This document shows, in pieces, positions 21,916 to 32,526 of a stretch of DNA of 64,000 nt; positions within the stretch are counted from its first letter, which is position 1; each line of letters begins with the position of its first letter. Source of the stretch: Mucor racemosus (taxonomy: Eukaryota; Mucoromycota; Mucoromycetes; Mucorales; Mucoraceae); contig JAPEHQ010000008.1 in the NCBI GenBank assembly GCA_027405735.1, forward strand, positions 1,054,001-1,118,000, given 5' to 3'. The notes under the pieces were generated by a model. That model saw only the letters and a program-made list of their open reading frames with translations. It had not been told where the DNA came from and searched no databases. The position numbers and the translations under genes were made by a program.

Positions 21916-23093
21916 TTATTTTGCAGCAGATGAAGATCCAGAAGCTTCAGCGGTGACAGGTTCGGGAGTAGCATTTGAGGATGAGGTATTATTTGCTGAA
22001 GCTTGAGCAGCAGCCATTTGCCATGCAGGAATACCAGCACGAGCACTACTACCGTTGATAGTAGCGGAAAGACGAGAAGATAAACCATCAGTAGGCGAAG
22101 CAACAGTGGCAGGTGTTGCGCTGTTAACAGCAGGATTAGGAGTCGAAGCAGTTGCAGGTGGAGTGATAGGTGCGCTTGATACTTGATCAACAATATTGGA
22201 AGTAGCACGACGACTGACTAAAAGTGATTTGAGAGACTTCATTTCGTTTTGAAGATCAACTAAAACTGCATTTTGTGCTTCCTTGTTGCGTTCCAAAGTC
22301 TATATAACCCATAAATTAGATTGATTTCATGAAACCAACAATTGCTACTATATTACCTTGGGAACTAATTCTTTTAATGCATCTATATCACCCTTTACAT
22401 TTTTAAATTCTTCATCTCTTTGTGCATCACCATTCTTCAATTCCTTGAGAACAGTTTCCAAGTTGGTGATTGAATCATCAACCTTCTTTGTTTGAGATGT
22501 AACTGTAGTGAGTGCAGTGTTGGTTTGATCCTTAATTTCCTTCAAGGAATCCTCAACTACAATAATACATAACAATTAGATGGATATTCTTCACAATTCT
22601 GTTATATTTTTTACCTGCTTGGAATTGAGCATCTAATTTTTCCTTGTCTTCTTCTAATTCTTTTTGCGTAGGAACTTGGAACCAAGGACCAAATAGACGC
22701 TATTAAATTGTATTTAATTAATTTCCCAAAACCCCTTTATATCGCTTTATTTACCTTTGCCAAAGTCCAAACACCATAACCAACACCACCAGCCAAGACA
22801 GCAGCAATGAAAATATCTCTCCAATCATAAGCAGGTCTAGGAGGAAGCGGTGGAGGAGCATGTTGCATCACCATGCCAGGTTGTTGGACCATAGTACCTT
22901 GAGGTACATTTGAAGTAGTTGTCGTAGTTGATACAGTAGGAGCCTTACCATTTGCACGTGCCATTGCCTCTTCAATTTCTTCTGAAGTCATACCTTTGGA
23001 TTCCAAGAAGGAAACCTTCTTTGCCAATGGAGCTGATTGCACCTTTGGATCAGATAAGAAGGAGATGGCAGATGTTATAAGTTCTTCACGCAT
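21916..23093 (-). CDS. PEX14: Peroxin Pex14, peroxisomal import docking protein
   Basis: Four exons on the minus strand, 22755-23093, 22615-22699, 22357-22556 and 21916-22299, give 335 residues. Residues 1-45 are the conserved Pex14 N-terminal domain (REELITSAISFLSDPKVQSAPLAKK... FLESKGMTSEEIEEAM), which binds WxxxF motifs of the Pex5 receptor. A proline motif PPPLPPRP follows (about 80-87), matching the SH3 ligand that binds Pex13. A hydrophobic segment (about 93-112, IFIAAVLAGGVGYGVW) anchors or embeds the protein in the peroxisome membrane, then comes FGPWF-Q and a coiled coil (about 120-235). The tail is Ser/Thr/Ala/Pro-rich and probably disordered. Exon phases close perfectly. Length fits the family. 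Confidence 0.93.
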
Positions 23094-23539
23094 AATTTAT
23101 ACAAGGAATTATAAAATCTAAGAAACAAAAAAACAAAAAAGGGAAAATATAAACTGTGGGGATCTTTATAATAATGCTTACCAATATTTTCACACAGGCT
23201 TATCCAATGTTTTTTACACTTATTAGGGGTGGTCAATCGCTGAGTTTTCCTCATTGGCTTGGATGTCGAACAGTTTAAACGAAGCTCAAATATATTTTTA
23301 TTTTAACCCTCTCCAGGAATGCACATCCAAGGTCTCGGTCCATAATCAGTGTTATAATAAATCAACATGCGTCCACATTGGTTCAAGTGATGTCCTTAGA
23401 TAGTGAATATGTGTAATAGTTATAATGGACGTGCATAAAAATATCTTCTGGATGTATCGTTAGCAAAAGTGCAAGATTATTTCTATCGACCGTTTTGATA
23501 TTTCACATTTCATCTAGAAAGGAACAAAAGACAAGCAAA
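23094..23539. other. PEX14 upstream region
   Basis: About 450 bp between PEX14 and the Harbinger-type relic. It should contain the PEX14 promoter and possibly the 5' end of the transposon. I could not identify a terminal inverted repeat. Confidence 0.45.
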
Positions 23540-24804
23540 ATGCCTAGAGTATCCATCAGATTAAGAACTATTTATTTCTTAAAGAAATCGTATAGGCTTG
23601 AGAAAACTTTCAACAAGACATATATCCAGTTAAGCAATGCACCTCATTTCGACTATGGTGGTTTAGCTGATCTTTTCGAAATATATTCCTCAGACAAAAT
23701 TACAGAATCAATATTAAAAGATATTCTGCACCGAAGATATCTATCTAATAAATTATACCATCTTCCTAAGGTGTCTACTCAGGCTGAGAAACTTTTGTTT
23801 CTCGACAAAATTGATGATGAAGGATCTTTGGAGGAATTGAGAATGAACAGGGAATCTTTCGAGAAATTAATAGAACTCATAGAAGACAACCATATCTATA
23901 ACAGCTCTGACCATCCTCAAGTTAATATAAGACTACAAGTCGCTTTTGTCCTTGAAAAATTGGGTTGTGATGGAAATGGGGTGAGCCTCAACAGATTTGC
24001 GAGAAAGTACGGTACGGGAAGTGGATGTAAAATATGATACAAATCAACTTGACACTTATGAACTAATCAAGTTCTTTTAAATTTAACTAGAGGGGTCTGT
24101 TATTGTATTTATGAGAAGGTTTTTCAAAGCAGTGCTTTCTTTGTAGGGACAATTTCTATACTGGTCAAATTCAACTAAAAAAAATTCATTGTTAAAGAAA
24201 ACGAAAATGCATATCGCTTCCCAGATTGTCTCGGCTTTATTGATGGCAGCATTATTCCGCTCGCATACAAACCGCCTTGGAGGCACGAAGGCTTTTACAG
24301 TGGCCGTAAATCAATGTATTCAGTTAATACTCTGGTAGTTTGTGATGACAACCGTAAAATCCGACATCTTACAACAGGTTGGGTTGGAAGCGCAAACGAT
24401 ATGCGGGGTTTGCCTGAATGTGGAATGGGATTGCATGCTGAGAGATGCTTTTCTGGTGATGAGTATGTTATGAGAGATGCAGGCTATAAGCAATACAAGT
24501 ACTTGTGATCAAAAGAAAACCAAGGACTACAAACTTGACTCCAGATGACGAAAAATTCAATGAATTTATAATAATGATGAGAATTAAAATCGAACATGTA
24601 TTTGGAATTCTCAAATCCAGATTTAGATCACTGAAAGGGATCCCAATTCGTATCAAAGGCCCAAAAGATTTGCATTTGGTTAATTGTTGGATACATGTAT
24701 GTGTGATTCTCAACGATTTCTTGCTCGATCAAAATGATGATGAATTAACAATTAAAATAAAAGACACTGTATTCAGTCGCAATGGTTATAGACATTTATT
24801 ATAA
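23540..24804 (+). pseudogene. PIF/Harbinger-type DDE transposase, inactivated
   Basis: Three blocks read as one transposase. Block 1 (23540-24030, MPRVSIRL...) has a helical N-terminal region ending NRFARKYGTGSG. A likely intron (24030-24091, GTAAAA to ACTAG) leads to GSVIVFMRRFFKAVLSL. Block 2 has PDCLGFIDGSIIPL (first catalytic Asp), YSGRKSMYSVN, and a second Asp in GSANDMRGLPE. Block 3 has RIKIEHVFGILKSRF, where Glu is the third catalytic residue. These are DDE_Tnp_4 motifs. Breaks visible: an in-frame TAG at about 24143, a frame change in the A8 run at 24177-24184, and another near 24508. Catalytic residues survive but the frame does not. No terminal repeats were found, so element ends are unknown. 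Confidence 0.8.
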
Positions 24805-25322
24805 ATACAATAAAATTTAAGTTATGATGAGACTACATCATTTTTGTTGTTTTCCGGATATAAACAGTTTATTTAAATGTGAATTCAATAAAAAAACACT
24901 GGTGAATGTCAAGATACATGCTATAGATTTTTTTCTATATTGAAATATTTTTTATACCAAATTTATCAACATAGAGGATCACAACTTTTCAGTCTGAAAA
25001 TTAAGCATAATACATTCAGGGCAATTACAATTTCTTTATAATATATAATAAAGTAAACCTGATGATGTATTTTGTAACTGCATTATAAACATATGTAAAA
25101 CATGTTACTTGGCGCTCATATTTGAATCACACTTTTATAGCATCTGAATTAGGATCTAGCAGAAGCAAATGAATATGTAAGATATTTTGAGCGTATTTCG
25201 CATTTGATGTTAAAGATGGGCGTCAGGGGTAGAATGCTCCGGTAAACATCACGTGCCTGGGAGAGAATCGACAACCTCAGATTGGAAATGTGTATTTATC
25301 GACAAACTCTTCTTTTAAACAA
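24805..25322. other. Intergenic, no feature seen
   Basis: AT-rich region between the Harbinger relic and the short-chain dehydrogenase. It should contain the dehydrogenase promoter and perhaps the transposon's 3' end. I see no inverted terminal repeat or RNA gene. Confidence 0.5.
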
Positions 25323-26448
25323 ATGTTATCCAAGCAAATTTTTGGTTTAGTACAAAAGAGATTTTATCACCCTCGTCTTCAAGGCAAAAATGTTTTGATG
25401 TAAGTTTAATTTAATAGACTACTAGGATTTATCCCATAACAAGTTGCGTGAATATCAGAACAGGAGCTTCTGCGGGTATTGGCGAAGCTTGCGCCAAAGA
25501 ATTCGCAAAACAAGGATCAAATTTGGTGAATTTCAAATACTGAGAAATAGGCATTCCCACGGCTAATTTTGATTATTTTTGTTTAGATTTTGGCAGCCCG
25601 CAGATCAGAAAAATTGGAAGCATTGAAGGATGAGCTTTTACAAAATTACAAGGACATCAAGATAGATACATTGTCTTTAGATGTTCGCCAAAAAAAGAAT
25701 ATTGACACTGCTATTTCAAAATTACCTCAAAAAAATGACATTGACATTTTGGTAAATAATGCGGGGCTTGTTATTGGCTTGGATCATTTATCAGATGTAA
25801 CCGAGGATGCATTTGATACCATGTTTGAAACTAATGTTAAGGGTCTTGTATTTTTGACTCAAGCTATCTTACCTGGCATGAAGGCAAATAATAAGGGCCA
25901 TATCATTAATATTGGATCAGTTGCTGGAAAAGAAGCTTATCCTGGAGGAAGTATCTATTGTGGTTTGTATTAAAGATTTACATGAAAAAACAAATTATTA
26001 AAATGTCAAATGTAGGCTCAAAGCATGCAGTTGATGCTATCACTCGATCTTTAATTTTTGAACTCATGGATACATCTATTCGTGTGAGTCAAATTTGTCC
26101 TGGAATGGTCAATACAGAATTCTCTACTGTACGTTTTAGTGGTGATAAAGAAAAGGCAGACAATGTTTATAAGGGTGTTGATCCCCTCGTAGGCCAGGAT
26201 ATTGGTAAATATCAATAAGAATCACGAAATGAAAGTTCAGTTAACAAATATTTTGTATACATTTACAGCTGAATTAGTGACATTTACTGCATCTAGACCA
26301 CCTCATGTCAACATTTGCGATATGCTGGGTAAATGTGATTAAATCAAGCTTTGAATACACAACACTAATCGCATTTTTTATAGTATTTCCTACTGCTCAA
26401 GCAGCAGCTACAACTGTTTATCGACGACCCATTAACAATAAAAAATAA
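25323..26448 (+). CDS. Short-chain dehydrogenase/reductase, YMR226C-like (NADP-dependent)
   Basis: Six exons: 25323-25399, 25459-25525, 25587-25962, 26016-26204, 26269-26328 and 26384-26448, total 277 residues. It is a classical SDR: nucleotide-binding TGASAGIGE at 27-35, an AARR motif after the second strand (the Arg pair favours NADP), NNAG, catalytic Ser159, Tyr172 and Lys176 (YCGSK), and the ICPGMVNTEF loop. The sequence is close to yeast YMR226C and bacterial YdfG, which oxidise serine and 3-hydroxy acids. The N-terminus (MLSKQIFGLVQKRFYHPRL) is basic with hydroxyl and hydrophobic residues before the Rossmann fold, so a mitochondrial location is possible. The substrate is inferred. It is convergent with the cohesin gene. 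Confidence 0.85.
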
Positions 26449-26549
26449 AGAATATTTTTATTTATAAAGTAAAAAAAAGAGATACAGATATGTTTTTTAT
26501 AGAAAGGAAAAAAAAAAGTTGTGTTTGTGTGTGGGGTTATTTACATGAT

Positions 26550-29500
26550 TTAACGTCTTCTTTTGGGAACAGATTCTTCATCAATGTCCATATCTACCTC
26601 TGTCAAAGAACGCTTATTAGTTTCTTGAGTAGGTTCTTCAAGATCTTCCATAATATTGCCCAAATCGACATCGTTAAATACATGTGCTGCAGGTGTTTCA
26701 GCGTTATTTGCTCTCTTTGTTCCATCTATTTCAAATGTTTAGTACACAATATAGTACATCAATAGTGCAATCTTACCATATCTAAGGCCCTTGTTTTTCA
26801 AGATTTGGTCAATAGCTTGAACGTATGATATATAATGCTCCCATTCTTTCTTATTTTCTTCTACAAATAATCCATTTTGTTGTAAACAATCCTCCAAATG
26901 ATTATGGCTAGAAAGAAAATCAATGAATAAAACGGGTCATAACTTTAGGTATTTGATAAAAAAAAAACTTACATTTTAGCAATATCACGAGCGCGCGTAA
27001 GACCTTTAGCAAATACAGTGAGAACCTTGAAGAATTTAAGAGCATTATCCTTTTCATCATCCTTGCTGTTTCTATATGCTTCAGCAGCCTTGCTTAGGCA
27101 GAAACTAATACCATCAAGATGGATACGCTCGCAAACGATTTGAGGAGGAACCTTTCTAGCAACATCTTCCAAATCAGCACGTTTTAATGAGTTGGCTTCT
27201 AATCGAGCTAATTTGAGTGTTTTGTCAACAGATCGAGCAGAATCAGAAACATTGTCATTGAAAGACTAGATGGGGGTTAGTAACTATAAAATAAGTATAT
27301 TTTGAATAGACTTACATTCTTTAATGATTCAAGATAGGCTCTACAAATACCATCAGCTGCAACCTCACCAGTAATTAAATCAGCTTGGAATTCAGCCAAT
27401 AATGATTTAATAATATCGTCCAAACCAGAATCAGCAGAACCATATAGATTCAATATAAAAGTGGCATACTTAATTTCAAATACTCCCATAAGAACACCAC
27501 GAGCAAAACTTGTCATAAGCGTATGTAAAAATTCCTTTTCTGTATCAAGTTTTTGCTTGGAAGCCTTATCATCCTCATCGAAGTCATCTAAACAAGCTTT
27601 GACATTTGTGATTTGCTTCTTGATGAGATCAACACATGTTTGCTGAAGATCGCTAGGGAATCTAGTCTTCAAACGACTCAGACCATAACTATCAAAGAGA
27701 TCACTTGTGAACAACCAATAGATATCAATTAAATAGCCAAAAGTAGCAACTTGAACTTCGAATAAGGGATTGACATCTTTACTATTGATGATTTCTGTAT
27801 ACTTATCCATGACCCAATCACGACGGCGTTCAATGACAAGACCAAGTTCGTTGGTATCAATAGAAGTAGAGAGGTTTTGACATTTCCACATCATATAACG
27901 AGAGAGAATAGCTAAAGCGTAGATGCTAATATTCTTTTCTTCCTTCTTTGCGAAAGCAGCACGTTCTGCCAATGCACCAGTGTATTCAAGAACATTCATG
28001 CTTGTGCCTTGAGAGTCTTCCATAGCAGTTGTAGCATCACAAAAGTTAATCAAACAAGATAAACGAAGCATACTAACAGAAACTGAATGAATGAGAGCAG
28101 GTGTGTAATTACAAGTAACTAAATCTTTGCCGCTACATGCTTCTCTTACTTGATTCACGACTGCATCTTTCAATTCACCAAGATGAAGTTGATTAAGTTC
28201 ATTGAGACTAATGTTCTTTGACAAATGTTGAAGAGAATCGGCACAATTTACTAAAAGATCAGTCAAGATGGCACCAAGATAAACTCTGATAAGTGTTTCC
28301 AACAAGTTTTCATATTCTTTTTCAGCACGTAATTCCACATAAACGTTCAAATTCATCAAAGTTGGAAGAGTTGCAAGTTGTGTCATACGATTGGTATCAT
28401 CTAAATGCTTTGGTAATAACTTGGTTAATGATTGAACTAAATGGCGAGAGAGTTCGTTCTTGTTTTCCTCCCAGAACACATCATCCAACTTTTTCTTATC
28501 TTTACTTTCAGGCATGTTCTTTTCGAGACCCTTTGACATTGCAGTGCGAATACAGGCTACATAAACATTGACAAGGATAGTTTCTTCATCATCAGTCAAT
28601 CTATAGCAATCGTCGATATCAACACTAACTCCTGTATCCATTTCATCGTCGTAATTTTGTTGTTGAGATTGTGAATGATCACGATAAAGATAATCAGACA
28701 TGGCTTCAAAATCTTGTAATTGAGGTATTTGATCCCAAAGAGCTGCAACAATGTTGGTGATCATAAAGTTGCGTTTTTCAACTAATGTACTGGTCAAAGA
28801 TTCCAAATCAATTTGCATTTCATCTGCGCTTTCTTTCTCGAGAATACTGGCAGATTGCTCAACAAGGAAAGCAGAAACAGCTTTGAAAGTAACCCAAGTT
28901 GTATTAACAGGAGTAGCTGTTGTGTTTGCAGAGCGACGACTACCTTTGTTTAATGCGCGAGTAACTTTGTTTACCAAAGGTTCAATCACATTTGTATCCA
29001 GCAAAGCCTTTACGAAAGGTGCAGCTGATTTACGGACACGAGGAACATCGGACGCAATCATGTTCGATAATTCAGTACGACCTTCTTCACTAAGAACATT
29101 AATTTTTTGTTTGTAAAGAGCACTACATAATTGAATTGCACTGACACGAACAGAAACATCAACATCATACAAAGCCATCTCCTCAATACGACCCTTGAAA
29201 CGTTGAGTGAAATTTCTAAGTTTACTAGCAATAGTTTCCACCTTGTACAATTTAACGAGTGATTTAAGAATTTCGGAACGAACACTGGCACTTTGATCAT
29301 TAAAAGCCCAACCAAAGAAACGAATGTAGGTGTTGTCTACAAAGAAACTTTGATAATTTTGCATCCAATTACACAATTCCTTGTAGCATTCATGACGAAT
29401 AACGGATTCAACATCACGAGAACGGTGAACAAAGATATTATCAAAGAATTCTTTGAGATATTCTTGCAAGTCTTTACATTTACGATCTTCAGTAACACAT

Positions 29501-30700
29501 GTCTGCTTTAATACTGTAATTCTAGATTTGGTGGGCTTGCTTTTTTTATTTTCAGCTGCCAACTGTCTTTTGGCATTATTCAATGTTTCTTGTGCTGTTT
29601 CAGCAACGGTACATAATTGATTGATGATTTTAAGGCTGACAAGTGTTGCTGTATGACGGAAAGGACGATAGGTGGAACTTGACATGGTTGTTAACCAATT
29701 TTGCAATGTTTCAATCAACATACCATCATAAATAGCTTGATGTTGGCAAACTTCGATCAATTGATGGAAAAATAATAGAATATTACGCTTCAAAGTTTTG
29801 AATTCTTTGAGTCTACTAACAATTGGATATTCTGTAGGTGGAAGCTATCAAAAAAAAAAAAAAAAAAAAAAAAAAAGAAGGTTAGATCAATGCATACATG
29901 ATATTTATTACATGAGACATTTACCTTGACAAGCTCTGCTTGAAGTTCTTGAAGTGCTTCAAATGAACCATCTTCTTGATTTACGGCATCAACAGTAATA
30001 GCCATGGGACAACCCGAACTCTATAAACAAAATGTCAGATATATAGTACTATCTCTGTACTTTTTACTACGTACGCGAATGACAAAATTGATCAAGTTTT
30101 TCAAAGCTGTAAGATGATTTGCTTTATATTGCTTAACCCAATCTTCAGCAACCTCCTCCATATCAATCTCTGGAATCAATGCTTTGTCTATAACATTTAT
30201 AAGTTTCAAATATCATTTTCTTTTGAATATTTGCATTACCATATAAACTATCTTGAGCTGATGAATCTTGAGTAACTGGGACTAATAACTGACTACTGTT
30301 ATTAAGGAAAGCAGATGGAACGGTCTTGGTTGCCTTTCTTCTAGTAGCAGGTTTTCTTTTAGACTTTTTAGTTCTTGTTTCATTGTCACTGTCAGAATCA
30401 CTATCAGAAGAGTTTAATTCATCTTCCTCTTGTTCTTCATCGCTAGAATCTTCTTGGATTATTCTTCTTCTAGTTTCAGCTAAAATCGTGATCAACCATT
30501 TATTAACTGTCAAATATATTATAAATTGCGTGTAATCTACTCCTTACCAGCCTTTTGTTTCTTAAACATGTCAGGCACTGTCTTTGTTCGAAGAGGTCTT
30601 TGTGAAGAAGACTCAGCCTACATGTATAGTATTAGACAATGATATTAATTTTGCGAGTTTATGATTTATTTACCACATTAGTTTTCTTTCCCCTAGGCAT
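26550..30700 (-). CDS. SCC3: Cohesin subunit Scc3/Psc3 (STAG/SA family)
   Basis: Nine exons on the minus strand: 30674-30700, 30548-30617, 30240-30479, 30075-30187, 29925-30020, 27316-29844, 26973-27265, 26777-26907 and 26550-26725. Frame closes for about 1224 residues, as expected for STAG proteins. The N-terminus is basic and Ser/Asp/Glu-rich (residues 1-110). The STAG helical region follows with WVKQYKANHLTALKNLINFVIRSSGC, LREFKTLKRN-like LKEFKTLKRNILLFF and PFRHTATLVSLKI, then the stromalin conserved part with FVHRSRDVESVIRHECYKELCNWMQNY. The C-terminus ends acidic then basic (VPKRRR). Scc3 clamps the Scc1 kleisin and DNA in the cohesin ring and holds sister chromatids. One intron carries a T27 tract next to its acceptor. 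The large exon encodes 843 residues. Confidence 0.92.
29850..29876. repeat. A27/T27 homopolymer in a SCC3 intron
   Basis: On the coding (minus) strand this is 27 T followed by GATAG and the start of the 843-codon exon. It sits where the polypyrimidine tract of the acceptor should be. A homopolymer this long is prone to slippage and may also be a sequencing weak point. Confidence 0.7.
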
Positions 30701-32526
30701 TGTGCTTTTATGTAAAAAATCAACGATGTTATGAAAGGAAGAAGATGTTGATAGTATCGCGTCTTGCTTGATTAAGAACGCGGCTGTGGATTGCTTCTCA
30801 GCGCGTGCTTCTATTTCGCTTTGTCCCACTTAACCAGTGACTTGAAACGGTGACTGATCCAACCTTGTTCAAAGGGTAGTTACATTATTATTGCTCCCTC
30901 AGATTACAGTTGGTGAAAAGTTGAACGTTGATTTGGAATTATATGGGATCGTCTTTTACCTGCAAAAAGCCTTGTAATTTGAAAAGATTATCCTATATAA
31001 TACTTTGGATAGTTAAAATCAAATTTATCTGAACTATATATTTGCGTAGGTCGTCAGTAGATAGTACATCTATCGAGACGGAGACATTTCATTCAGAAAA
31101 ATTGATGATACGAACATTAAAGCCCAGATAATGCTTTATAAATTTCAAAGGATTTTGAAGCCATTTTCAACAAAGTTTTATATGTAAATTTTATTAGGAA
31201 AGTATTAATTGCATATCAAAATTATATACTTAATTTTTTATCAGCAATTCAAGACATTTCTATTATGCATTCTAGACTTGTACTTTCGAGGTATATACAG
31301 AAAACTGGATTTGAAATCTTGAATCTTGCGAGTATAATAATTACTATGTTAGTCAAGCGTAACAATAGTATTAATTTGTGCTTACCAGATTCAATCATTC
31401 GGTACAGCAGCATCGCTGCTGTCCCTATCTCTGTTTCTTGTACAGAAAGCAGTGGTCTTAGAAAAGATTATTAGTATTAGATTGACTGGTGTACGGGTTG
31501 AGCGCTGGTAATGGCTCATTGAAGAGCATGTATGAATGGCTAGAAACGGCAATCTCCAAGGCAGACGTTTTGTATCTTGATTGTACAGCTCTATGGTTCT
31601 TAACAGAGGTACATCGAGAATTTAGACATAAAAATGCCCCATTGAAGGCTTTACTGATTACCCTATCTTGATTATGATATTCTTAAGAAGGGTGAAGAAG
31701 ATATGTATAGTATCGAATATAGGTAATGAAGCATTATATACGGTTCTCAAGACAAAGAACGTAACATCAAATCATTCTGTATGTGTATTCAATTAGTAAA
31801 TAAAATTAAATACATGTTATGTCTAACGTTGAACAACATATAGTGCAATCCAACTTAAAAAATAACTCTTTTGTTCTCATTATATAGCCAATATTGGTAT
31901 AGTACCTTGACGTACGATCTGTATTTTATGAAATCGCTGTAAGCAATTTATATGCGGACATTGCCCATGATCATTGAGCGAAATCAACATATAATAGTCG
32001 CTGATACTTGCTATTTAATAGATTCGTGCTACTCATACTCTGTGGAATACGATGCGCAAATTACTTTAATGGCTGTATCAAGGTTTGGAGGGCCACACGT
32101 CAAGGATTTTCCATCAGATTAATCTAGAGCAAAGTCTATACCAAACAACGTAGATCGTATTTTTTTGAAAGGGGTTGTCTTTGATTTCATCTAATAACAA
32201 TTATTATGCATATTTTGCATTATACAGGCATGATGTTTATATCAATATTTCCAAATCAACAGAAACTTGATGGCTTCCATCTGAAGTCGTAAGAAGCAGT
32301 AATTCATAAAAGAATGAGTGATTATTGCAAACAATCACTATTTCTTTCATTTGCTCAAATATTATAGATCACTAAAGTCTTTATGCAAATATTTATCTGT
32401 GAAACACAATTGAATTTCCCACAATCACGGGTGTTTCTAGGACATTATTCATTGTTGGCATTAAACAAACAGCTAATTATCTTTCTCTTTATATCTTCTT
32501 TTTTTCGTAAGAATACAAAATAAAAA
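30701..32526. other. Intergenic with unrecognised coding-like relic
   Basis: Region between the divergent SCC3 and phosphoglucomutase genes. The end near each gene should hold a promoter; a pyrimidine-rich stretch precedes 32527. At 31489-31671 a 60-codon frame (YGLSAGNGSLKSMYEWLET..., ADVLYLDCTALWF) has balanced amino acid use, unlike the other AT-rich chance frames, and may be a gene or element relic. I do not recognise it. Confidence 0.4.

Noticed and set aside
27277..29793. 838-codon frame as a complete gene
   Set aside because: It is the central exon of SCC3; splice sites join it to N- and C-terminal exons in frame.
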